A stretch of DNA of 15,160 nucleotides from Clostridia bacterium (GTDB taxonomy: Bacteria > Bacillota_A > Clostridia > Christensenellales > Aristaeellaceae): the NCBI GenBank assembly GCA_017464225.1, contig JAFUDW010000170.1:1-15160 (forward strand), read 5' to 3'. Of the stretch, positions 1 through 6,751 are shown piece after piece (within the stretch, counting starts at the first letter, position 1; every line of letters starts with the position of its first letter). Below the pieces are notes generated by a model that worked only from the letters and a program-made list of their open reading frames with translations, was not told the origin of the DNA and ran no database searches. A program made the position numbers and the translations under genes.

Positions 1-293
1 AAAATAAGCTTGCTTGTTTTTCGTTCATTCCTACGGCTTTTCGCTGTGCGCTTAGCGCACAGAATACACGGCTTTGCCGTGCTGCCTGGAATCTGTGACT
101 GATGTCTTTGCTTCTATTTGCGTTAGTTGCTTTTACGGCGATAAACGCAGCCTCTTTTGGTCCTTTTCTGGGCTCCAGAAAAGGACGCCTTCGTTCGCTC
201 CTCTTCCCCGTCAAATTCCTGTTTTCAGGCGTATGCCTTTCATCAGGGTTCAGTATGATTTTGCTTTTAGCGGCCTGCGGATCGCTTTTTGGT
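1..293. other. Gene-free edge region with three perfect hairpins
   Basis: No reading frame here has a ribosome binding site or recognisable protein. Three perfect inverted repeats are visible: arms 44-51 and 55-62 (CTGTGCGC, loop TTA), arms 67-72 and 76-81 (CACGGC, loop TTT), and arms 160-171 and 175-186 (GTCCTTTTCTGG, loop GCT). None is followed by a T-run on either strand, so they are not ordinary terminators. The region lies downstream of larC. It could be a dispersed palindromic repeat, a structured RNA or the decayed edge of a mobile element; the sequence alone does not decide. Confidence 0.5.
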
Positions 294-1583
294 TTACGGA
301 TCCTCCGTTTGGCCGCCAAGCTCCCTGCGAAGCGCCTGCAGGGAGAGTCCCTGGCGCTCGGCAATGGCCGCCAGATCGTCATACTCGGCTTTGCTGCGCT
401 GAACGCCCATGCCCGATGCGGTCTTCACACGTATTGCGCCGTAAACGGTTTCCACGGTTTTTGTGCTGCGTTCCAGCACATAGCGGCTCATATCCTGGCG
501 GCGGACGCCCAGAGTAGCGGTATGCTTCATCATCGCCTGCGCCAGGCGGTCGGCGTCCTCCGGAAGGCAGATCACCGAAAGCAGCACGCCGGGACGGGAT
601 TTTTTCATGCCGATGGGCTGGTTATATACGTCCTTGGCTCCCGCCTTGAACAGCTGTTCCATGGCAAAACCGATGTCTTCGCCCGTCATATCGTCCAGGT
701 TGCATTCCAGCCGGGTGATCTGCTCCCGCTCGCCCTGGCTTTCGCCCAGGAAGGCCCGCAGACAGTTGGCTTGTTCAAAATCCTTTTTGCCCATGCCGCA
801 GCCGATGGCCTGCGCTGCCATTACGGGGCGGTCGCCAAAGCGATGAACAAAGTGCTTCAACAGCGCCGCTCCGGTGGGCGTGCATAACTCGCCCTGCACC
901 GCGCCGCCATAGGTGGGGACGCCCCGGAGAAGGAGCGCGGTGGCCGGCGCCGGGACAGGCAGAATGCCGTGCATACAATGAACATGTCCGCTGCCCACAT
1001 GAACGGGGGAAGCGATGATTGCGTCCGCGTTGATCTGCTCCATCAGCAGGCATACGCCCACCACGTCAGCCACGGCGTCCATCGTGCCCACCTCGTGAAA
1101 ATGGATATCAGCTACCGGATGCCCATGCACCTGGCTTTCGGCATCGGCGATCAGCGCGTATACCGCTTTCGCGTCGGCGCGGACCCGATCGGAGAGGGAA
1201 AGGCTGTCGATCAGCGCGTTGATATCCGCGGGCGAAGCATGGTGATGTTCATGGTGATGCTCATGGTCGTGATCATGGGAATGTTCGTGTTCATGGTGAT
1301 GATCGTGATCATGGTCATGATGGTGCTCATGATCATGCCCGTGGTCATGATGATGCGCGTGAACGTCCTGGGATTCCTCTTCCTGTCCGTCCACCGTTAC
1401 CTTCATATGGGTGCCCGTGATGCCGCATTTGACGGATTTTTCAGCCTCTACCCGCACGCCCGGAAGACCCAGCGCGTTCATTTGATCGATGAAGGACTGC
1501 TTGTCGGGGATCAGCTCCAGCAGCGCGGCCATCAGCATATCGCCCGCCGCGCCCATACCGCATTCCAGATACAGAGTTTTCAT
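294..1583 (-). CDS. larC: LarC, nickel-pincer cofactor (NPN) biosynthesis nickel insertase
   Basis: 429 residues. LarC is known to be a CTP-dependent enzyme that inserts nickel into pyridinium-3,5-bisthiocarboxylic acid mononucleotide, the last step in making the cofactor of lactate racemase and related enzymes. Seen here are the family N-terminus (MKTLYLECGMGAAGDM), a metal-binding-type stretch at residues 75-115 with 26 His among 41 residues mixed with Asp and Glu, and a C-terminal half with MKKSRPG and TLGVRR. The start is chosen because an AGAGGTG box lies just upstream; the open frame runs further upstream, but only through the ecfS gene. It is one uninterrupted frame, unlike Lactobacillus plantarum, where larC1/larC2 need a ribosomal frameshift. 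It is the last gene of the cluster, 11 bases after the ECF S component. No larA, larB or larE lies in the window. Confidence 0.93.
   Translation of the reverse strand: MKTLYLECGMGAAGDMLMAALLELIPDKQSFIDQMNALGLPGVRVEAEKSVKCGITGTHMKVTVDGQEEESQDVHAHHHDHGHDHEHHHDHDHDHHHEHEHSHDHDHEHHHEHHHASPADINALIDSLSLSDRVRADAKAVYALIADAESQVHGHPVADIHFHEVGTMDAVADVVGVCLLMEQINADAIIASPVHVGSGHVHCMHGILPVPAPATALLLRGVPTYGGAVQGELCTPTGAALLKHFVHRFGDRPVMAAQAIGCGMGKKDFEQANCLRAFLGESQGEREQITRLECNLDDMTGEDIGFAMEQLFKAGAKDVYNQPIGMKKSRPGVLLSVICLPEDADRLAQAMMKHTATLGVRRQDMSRYVLERSTKTVETVYGAIRVKTASGMGVQRSKAEYDDLAAIAERQGLSLQALRRELGGQTEDP
1239..1361 (-). repeat. His/Asp/Glu low-complexity tract within larC
   Basis: The DNA is built from degenerate CAT/CAC, GAT/GAC and GAG units that encode His, Asp and Glu (residues 75-115 of LarC). 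The reading frame is open throughout. The His density suggests nickel storage or delivery, as known for His-rich segments in nickel chaperones. Repeats of this kind can change length by slippage between strains. Confidence 0.8.
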
Positions 1584-1594
1584 ATGTACACCTC

Positions 1595-2164
1595 TTATTG
1601 ATGGGATTGGTTGAGGAAAAGGCCCGCCCGTTCCATGGCGAAGACCAGGATGGGGATCAGGACAAGCTGCAAAATAATGCCCGGAATGGCGTTGGTGATC
1701 GCGCCAGACAGGAACAGCGCCCAGGTGAAGCTGCTGCCGGACAGACCGGCCAGGATCACCCGCACAGCGCCCCATACCAAGCGGCCCGCCACCATGGAGA
1801 CCACCAGCGCGATATAGATGGCAGCCTTGCCGCGGGGCAGACGGCGGTACAGCCAACCGGCCATGCATCCATATGTCGCCAGCTCAAAGGCCATAGCCAC
1901 CGCGCCGGGAAACATGGGCGGCATGCCAAACAGCACCGAGCGCAGCAACGGCGCGATGAAGCCCACGGCCAGGCCCCAGGGCCAGCCGCATACAAAGCCG
2001 CACAGCAGTACGGGGATATGCATGGGGCACAGCATGGCCCCGATTTCGGGAATCTGCCCGGTAACGAAGGGCAGCACCTGGGCGATGGCCAGGAAAAGCG
2101 CCGCGTAGGTCAGGCGGCGTACCTGCAGCGCGCTCATGCGCCGCGTTTGATTGGAATCACTCAT
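1595..2164 (-). CDS. ECF transporter S component (substrate-binding membrane subunit)
   Basis: 189 residues, almost wholly hydrophobic, with about five or six membrane spans. It resembles the Firmicutes ECF S-component family of the PF12822 type: after the first helix comes LCPMHIPVLLCGFVCGWPWG, then APLLRSVLFGMPPMFPGA and AMAFELATYG. Such proteins bind a vitamin or metal and need shared EcfA/A'/T energizing subunits, which are not in this window. The start has AGGAGG six bases upstream, and its ATG overlaps the stop of the preceding lipoprotein gene by eight bases. The substrate cannot be read from sequence. Position between a binding-protein-like lipoprotein and larC suggests nickel, cobalamin or a cofactor precursor, but that is inference. 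Confidence 0.82.
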   Translation of the reverse strand: MSDSNQTRRMSALQVRRLTYAALFLAIAQVLPFVTGQIPEIGAMLCPMHIPVLLCGFVCGWPWGLAVGFIAPLLRSVLFGMPPMFPGAVAMAFELATYGCMAGWLYRRLPRGKAAIYIALVVSMVAGRLVWGAVRVILAGLSGSSFTWALFLSGAITNAIPGIILQLVLIPILVFAMERAGLFLNQSHQ

Positions 2165-3197
2165 TTCGTTCCTCCTTGCTTGTATAGAACCAGATGCCAT
2201 CAGGAATAGAGCCTGTAGCTTCCTCGGCCAGCTGCTGCAGCGCTTGTTCGGCATCCACGTCGGAAAAGAGCGTGGGCGCAGACGCCTGCGCGATCGCCAG
2301 CATGGCTGCTGTTTGCAGGTAGGACGCGCTCAAGAGTTCCTGGGACAGCACGATCACGCGGCGATTCTTCACCGCGTCGATCCCTGTCCAGTCTGGCCGG
2401 GAAAGCAGCGCTTGATATACCGACTTTGCGGCGCGGGAAGAATTTACGCTGCTGCCAAGCACGTCCTCATTGACGATTTTTACAATCACCTGAGGGTTTT
2501 TTCGGATTATCCAGCCATCGTCCACCAGCAGGTTTTCGGGCAGCAGACGGGCTGAAACGTCATAGAGTCCAGCGTCTGTCAGCAGAACATGTTCACGAGA
2601 AGAGCGATGGATGGTTAGGTGATCCTGCGCCGTTTCCCAGTATACGTTGGCTCGCTGGCACTCAAACAGCGATCCCATTCGCTCTTGCAGCAGTACGGTA
2701 TAATAGGTCAGGGCCGAATCAGCAGCTTCGGCGTCTTCGGAAACGCCCATCTGCTCCGCTTCCTGGGCGGCAATTTTCTGAGTGGCGGGCTCGGCTGCGA
2801 GGTCGTTGAGCAAGGCTGCGCTTTTCTCGGCATCATCCGCGATATGGGGCGTGCCGTTCCCTTCGCCCTCGGCGTGCAGAAAACGATTTGTGCCCTCGAT
2901 CACTTCGGCGGGAGCGTTTTCATCATATTCTTTCCGGGCAGCCTCTGGATTCTCCCTTGCCTGGCTGCCGGGCTCGCCGCCTTCCAACGCGTCTGCGTCC
3001 ATGATTTGCGGCTGGGAAAAAATGTCTCCGGGCAGCTCGCCCTGTATTTCCGCCGCAGCGGTACCGGAGGCGGACGCGATTTTATCCTTTCCCCGATCGC
3101 TGACCGTGGTTCTTGTGCGGCAGCCGGAAAGAAGAAATACCGTGCAGAGCGATAGCAGCAGGAGCGGCGCGTGTTTTGTTATGTGTTTTCGATCCAT
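2157..3197 (-). CDS. Lipoprotein with C-terminal lobe of a BtuF/FepB-like binding protein
   Basis: About 346 residues. A basic N-terminus, hydrophobic core and lipobox LLSGC mark a type II signal, so the protein should be anchored outside the membrane. The next 130 or so residues are Ala/Glu/Asp-rich low complexity. From about residue 165 the sequence looks like the second lobe of cobalamin/siderophore binding proteins (PF01497 type): LLTDAGLYDVSARLL, NPQVIVKIV, then DWTGIDAVKNRRVIVLS and a tail with APTLFSDVDAEQAL. The first lobe is missing. Two Met codons compete: the upstream ATG at 3203 sits directly on the weak GTGGA box, so the ATG at 3197 with a six-base gap is preferred. The gene starts inside the DUF58-like gene and ends inside ecfS, implying coupled translation. 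It may present ligand to the S component; function unproven. Confidence 0.72.
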   Translation of the reverse strand: MDRKHITKHAPLLLLSLCTVFLLSGCRTRTTVSDRGKDKIASASGTAAAEIQGELPGDIFSQPQIMDADALEGGEPGSQARENPEAARKEYDENAPAEVIEGTNRFLHAEGEGNGTPHIADDAEKSAALLNDLAAEPATQKIAAQEAEQMGVSEDAEAADSALTYYTVLLQERMGSLFECQRANVYWETAQDHLTIHRSSREHVLLTDAGLYDVSARLLPENLLVDDGWIIRKNPQVIVKIVNEDVLGSSVNSSRAAKSVYQALLSRPDWTGIDAVKNRRVIVLSQELLSASYLQTAAMLAIAQASAPTLFSDVDAEQALQQLAEEATGSIPDGIWFYTSKEERNE

Positions 3198-4657
3198 AAG
3201 CATTCCACGTATTTTAATTGGAATCGCTGCCGTCTGTTCGCCCTTTTCAGCATGGCAGCTTCGGTTTCGTTCAGCAGCTCCAGCGCCTGCCTGCGATGAT
3301 CTTCGTTCAGCAGGTGGTCGCTGTAGGCGGCTTCCTCAAACAGCGCCGCGCAGGCATCAAATCGCGCAATGTAGTCCGGCGGCAGCGTACCGGACAGATA
3401 ATGAGTCCAATCGCGGTAAGGCAGATTGCCTGCGCCATGGCCCATGACCTCCAGCCAGGAAGCAATCTGCCGAAAAATAACGCATATTGCCGCGCTGACA
3501 TTCCCGGATTGAAAAGCGCTTCGGGCTTTTAGCGCTTTCCTGCGCCTGGCATTCAGCCAGACAAAAGGCGAAAAAGGAAGAACGACGACCAGTACGGTCA
3601 GGAACAACAGCGAAACCACTTTGATCAGGCTGAACCAGCGCGGCTTGGAGATCAACTGTTCTTCCTCTGTTTCCAGCCTGTACTCTTTTTCGGCCAGGGC
3701 TTCGCCGTCGCCTGCCGTGAGCGTCTGCGTATGGGCGCGGCGAACCTCGGTTTCTCCCGGAGGAAGCTCTGCGGATGCGCCTGTGATCTGCCGCGCCATC
3801 TGGCTCAGGCTGTCCCTCACCCGTTCGGAAGCGGCTTCGGTCGCCGCATCTATGCCGGGATACAGCAGAAGTACGGACAGGCTCACCAGCAGGATCAGGA
3901 TCGCCGCGGCCAGCGCTTGACGGCGGGATACGCGAAAGATCCAAAATGCAAAGAAGGCGAACAGCGCCGCGTTGCCCCATCCGGGAAGAGGCAGGCCAAA
4001 GTATGTCTGGAAGGCGACGATGCACGCCATGCACCCAAGGGACAGCCAGCGGTTCCGGGACAGGAAAAGGAGACCGATCAGCGCTGCGAGCGTCAAAATC
4101 AGCGTCAGCACCGCCGGAACGATACTTTGCCCTACTGGAACCGAAAAACGTTCGTAAGCGTAGGCGTTCACTTGCTCGCTGGCTTCAAACAGAAGGTTGC
4201 AAAGCGCCTGAACGCTGAGACGCACGGAGGGGATCAGCAGGAAGAACGGCGCCGACAGCAGCGCGGCTAAACAGAAAAAAAGCGTTTTACTGCGGCCGCT
4301 TTCTTTTTGCACTGGGGAAAAGGGATGAAGCTCCGCGTCGCTGTCGGCTTCCTCCTGCCGGATCAGCAGGATGCCGCGCTTGGCGGAGAGCTTCCAATGA
4401 ATCCTGTTGACGGGATCGCCAGGCAGATAGGGCTGCACGTTTCCGGGCACTCCTTCCTCGGACGGGGAAAAAGCCTGACGGTACAGCGGTCGCGGAGGCC
4501 GATCCATTCCTGACGCTGACGAAGGAAGAAAGTGAAAAACCAGGGGGAGAAGCAGGGACGATGTCAGCGCGATACGGGTGCCGGTGTTGTTTTCAAAGAA
4601 ATACAGGATGCCCGCGAGCAATATCCAGAGGCAGTATACGATGCGCCGTCCGTTCAT
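3179..4657 (-). CDS. Membrane protein with short DUF58 motif and DUF4129-like tail
   Basis: 492 residues. Two membrane helices near residues 7-21 and 28-45 precede the DUF58 signature YLPGDPVNRIHWK followed by SAKRG, but the vWA-like domain that normally follows is absent. Instead come about five more helices, an extracytoplasmic stretch of roughly 75 polar residues, one further helix (VVSLLFLTVLVVVLPF) and a soluble C-terminus resembling DUF4129, the tail usually found on TgpA-type transglutaminases (NLPYRDWTHYLSGTLP, then an alpha-helical end). No transglutaminase Cys-His-Asp core is seen. The start overlaps the moxR stop as ATGA. In the usual MoxR/DUF58/transglutaminase loci these are separate proteins, so this looks like a condensed hybrid. 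Role unknown; likely the partner of the MoxR ATPase. Confidence 0.72.
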   Translation of the reverse strand: MNGRRIVYCLWILLAGILYFFENNTGTRIALTSSLLLPLVFHFLPSSASGMDRPPRPLYRQAFSPSEEGVPGNVQPYLPGDPVNRIHWKLSAKRGILLIRQEEADSDAELHPFSPVQKESGRSKTLFFCLAALLSAPFFLLIPSVRLSVQALCNLLFEASEQVNAYAYERFSVPVGQSIVPAVLTLILTLAALIGLLFLSRNRWLSLGCMACIVAFQTYFGLPLPGWGNAALFAFFAFWIFRVSRRQALAAAILILLVSLSVLLLYPGIDAATEAASERVRDSLSQMARQITGASAELPPGETEVRRAHTQTLTAGDGEALAEKEYRLETEEEQLISKPRWFSLIKVVSLLFLTVLVVVLPFSPFVWLNARRRKALKARSAFQSGNVSAAICVIFRQIASWLEVMGHGAGNLPYRDWTHYLSGTLPPDYIARFDACAALFEEAAYSDHLLNEDHRRQALELLNETEAAMLKRANRRQRFQLKYVECLWIENT

Positions 4658-5610
4658 CTTTTCAGCAGTCCCGCCAGGCTGATACGGCGGTCGGGGTTCT
4701 CCACTGTTTTCAGCAGTTCATCCAGTACGGTCTCCGTTGTTTTGTCGCCTGCCTGCGCTCGCAGCAGCACCCGGTGAGAGCATACGTCTTTGAAAACGGC
4801 TTGCACATCTGTTCCGGTCACATAATCCCGGCCTTCCAGCCAGGCGTGGGCTTTTGCCATTCTGTCCAGAAACAGCGCGCCTCGCGGACTGATGCCTACC
4901 TCAATCTCTTCGCGGCAGCGGGAGGCCATGACCAGCCGCGTGATATAGTCCAGAACGGCGTCTTTTGACGTTACGGCCCGTACTGCCTGCTGCATATCAA
5001 CCACCTGCTCCTTGGTCAGAACGCGCTGCACCTGATCCATGGGTTCTTGCCCCTGCCTGTTTCGCAGCATGGTCATCTGCGCTTCATAATCAGGGTAGCC
5101 GAGGGAGAGGCGCACCAGGAAACGATCCATTTGGGCATAAGGAAGCAGCTGTGTGCCTGCGGCGCCTACGCTGTTCTGCGTAGCGATGACCAGAAAAGGC
5201 GTTTCCAGCGGATAGGTACTTCCATCCACGGTGACTTGCCTTTCTTCCATGGCTTCCAGTAGGGCGGACTGCGTTTTACTGGAGGCGCGGTTGATTTCAT
5301 CTCCCAGCAGCAAATTGATGCCGGACAGCGCGCCCGGACGGTAGGAAAAGCTGTCTGCAGACTGGCTGAACACGGAGAAGCCCACAAGGTCTGAGGGCAT
5401 AACGTCAGGCGTGAACTGTACTCGGCGGCATGCAAGCCCCGTCGCGCGGCTCAGCGCCACCGTCAGAGCTGTTTTTCCCACGCCCGGAACGTCGTCCAGC
5501 AGCACGTGGCCGTTGGCCAGCAAAGCCAGCAGGATACGCTGGATGGCTTGGCGCTTTCCGACGATCACTTTTTCTATTTCAGCCGTAACCTTTTCTAACT
5601 CATGGCGCAT
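4654..5610 (-). CDS. MoxR-family AAA+ ATPase
   Basis: 318 residues, the usual size for the family. Visible motifs are Walker A (DVPGVGKTA, residues 40-48), Walker B (LLGDEINRA, about 101-109), the sensor 1 region (FLVIATQN), an arginine-rich stretch near RPGALSG, and the lid-domain signature VGISPRGAL. MoxR ATPases are known to act as chaperones that insert metals or mature protein complexes with DUF58/vWA partners. AGGAGG lies six bases before the ATG. It is the first gene of the overlapping cluster, 70 bases behind the secreted 5'-nucleotidase-domain gene. No convincing promoter of its own was found, so transcription may come from read-through. Confidence 0.93.
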   Translation of the reverse strand: MRHELEKVTAEIEKVIVGKRQAIQRILLALLANGHVLLDDVPGVGKTALTVALSRATGLACRRVQFTPDVMPSDLVGFSVFSQSADSFSYRPGALSGINLLLGDEINRASSKTQSALLEAMEERQVTVDGSTYPLETPFLVIATQNSVGAAGTQLLPYAQMDRFLVRLSLGYPDYEAQMTMLRNRQGQEPMDQVQRVLTKEQVVDMQQAVRAVTSKDAVLDYITRLVMASRCREEIEVGISPRGALFLDRMAKAHAWLEGRDYVTGTDVQAVFKDVCSHRVLLRAQAGDKTTETVLDELLKTVENPDRRISLAGLLKR

Positions 5611-5630
5611 GTTTGCCTCCTGCCGATAAA

Positions 5631-5660
5631 GAGAAAAGCAAGGCGCATCACAGCGCCCTG
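5631..5660 (-). terminator. Weak intercistronic hairpin before moxR
   Basis: On the minus strand an eight-pair stem with one G-U pair (arms 5653-5660 and 5639-5646, six-base loop) is followed by CTTTTCTC. The U-tract is short and interrupted, so this is a weak terminator or an RNA-processing/stability stem between the 5'-nucleotidase-domain gene and moxR. It would allow partial read-through. Confidence 0.45.
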
Positions 5661-5680
5661 CTGTTTTGGGATTCCAATCC

Positions 5681-6538
5681 TTACTGAACGGTGATCCGGC
5701 CCTGCGGCTGAGCGTAATCGGCGCCGATCACATTGTGAAGCGACTCGGCGATATACATCCATATCACGTCGCGCACAGCGGCGGTGGTGACGGTGCTTTT
5801 ATCGTTTTCTTCGGCAGCCGCTTTGAATATATAGGAAGAATCCATGCCGTTATAATTGGCGTTGCTTGTGATGACGGCATACAGCGCCTCGGGATCAAAA
5901 GGCTGGCCGTTTACATCGGAAATAGTGACTCGGCCCAGAGAATTGGCTTTGAACCAATGCTCGCCGTATGCGTCGCCTTTATCGTAGTTTAGGGCGGTGT
6001 TTATCGTGTAATTCAGACCGGATACCTGCATGAAGGAAGCGCATGCGGCAGCGCTTGTTTCATTATAAGGCAGTGCCTGGGAAGCGGATTCCAGGGCTTC
6101 CAGCAGCTGAGCGCCGGTCATGTAAACGATGGCAACCTTGTTGGGATAAGGCAGCACTTCGGCCAACTGCTCCGCGCCGAACTTGCCCTCCTGAACGTCT
6201 GCGCGCAGATTGCCGCCGTTCCACAGAGCTACGATGTGATCCGCGTCGACGTCTACCTTGACGTTTCCGGCAGTAACGTCGTCTTCTTCAAAATACACGT
6301 CGATCGTATTGGAAACGGCAAACCAGCGCAGCGCGTCCGTCCAAAGATCCCCCAGATTGGTTTCACCCATCCGGGCGGCGTTTTCGGCGCCTGAAAGAAG
6401 GTATTCCGTATAAGCTTCCAGCGTGTCGTCCAATTCGATCACGTTGCCGTGGGCATCGGTAAAGGTAACGGCGAACGCCGTCGCGGCCAGGGTGAAACAC
6501 AGACAGAGCGCCAGCGTCAGGGATAACAGCTTTTTCAT
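5681..6538 (-). CDS. Secreted protein with a stand-alone 5'-nucleotidase C-terminal domain
   Basis: 285 residues. The start has AGGAGGT six bases upstream. A signal peptide ends about residue 23 (ATAFA before VTFTD); no lipobox, LPXTG or SLH anchor is visible. The rest matches the 5'-nucleotidase C-terminal domain (PF02872): TNLGDLWTDALRW, ALWNGGNLRADV, VLPYPNKVAIVYMTG, FMQVSGLNYTIN and YAVITSNANYNGMDSSYIF. The metallophosphatase domain that carries the catalytic metals in UshA-like enzymes is missing, so it may bind a nucleotide or ligand rather than hydrolyse it. The first mature residues (TFTDAHGNVIEL) resemble the opening strand of FepB/BtuF-type binding proteins, which may be chance. It has its own promoter and leader and precedes the moxR cluster on the same strand. 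Confidence 0.82.
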   Translation of the reverse strand: MKKLLSLTLALCLCFTLAATAFAVTFTDAHGNVIELDDTLEAYTEYLLSGAENAARMGETNLGDLWTDALRWFAVSNTIDVYFEEDDVTAGNVKVDVDADHIVALWNGGNLRADVQEGKFGAEQLAEVLPYPNKVAIVYMTGAQLLEALESASQALPYNETSAAACASFMQVSGLNYTINTALNYDKGDAYGEHWFKANSLGRVTISDVNGQPFDPEALYAVITSNANYNGMDSSYIFKAAAEENDKSTVTTAAVRDVIWMYIAESLHNVIGADYAQPQGRITVQ

Positions 6539-6568
6539 TTTTGACCTCCTGCAATTTGTTTTGTTCCG

Positions 6569-6611
6569 AAAAAAGAAAGACGCCGCCAGCCATCTGCGGA
6601 TGGCTTTCGGC
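6569..6611 (-). terminator. Rho-independent terminator in the 5'-nucleotidase-domain gene leader
   Basis: Read on the minus strand: outer pairs GCCG/CGGC (6608-6611 with 6582-6585), a two-by-two internal loop, a perfect seven-base stem (6599-6605 with 6588-6594) around a four-base loop, then GTCTTTCTTTTTT. It lies between a promoter at 6700-6729 and the start codon at 6538. It can therefore act as an attenuator as well as stop transcripts from the upstream regulator gene. Confidence 0.72.
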
Positions 6612-6699
6612 ACCTTCATGATACCGGTTTTCCCGGGAGTCTGTTAAAAGTACGGCTTGCTTCTGCAAGCCCATTGGACGGCGTATACCGCTGAAAAGC

Positions 6700-6729
6700 A
6701 TGTTACCATGGGGGAGAGCGGCTTGTCAA
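6700..6729 (-). promoter_or_regulatory. Sigma-A promoter for the 5'-nucleotidase-domain gene
   Basis: On the minus strand the -35 is a perfect TTGACA (6724-6729) and the -10 is TAACAT (6700-6705), with an 18-base spacer. The predicted start near 6693 gives a leader of about 155 bases. That leader contains a perfect GGCTTGC/GCAAGCC hairpin (6654-6671) and the terminator at 6569-6611. Confidence 0.65.
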
Positions 6730-6751
6730 TGGCTTTTTGCGCCGGAGGCGG

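Noticed and set aside
44..81. Paired hairpins as larC terminator
   Set aside because: No U-run follows either stem on the minus strand, and they lie more than 200 bases past the larC stop.
102..887. 261-codon plus-strand open frame at the left edge
   Set aside because: Most of it is antisense to larC. It begins in the hairpin region without a ribosome site.
1239..1361. CRISPR-like or tandem DNA repeat
   Set aside because: Units are degenerate codons for His, Asp and Glu inside an open larC frame, with no spacers or regular repeat length.
969..1601. 210-codon plus-strand frame rich in Met and Val
   Set aside because: This is the complement of the larC His-rich tract, where CAT/GAT repeats read as ATG/ATC. 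It is not a membrane protein gene.
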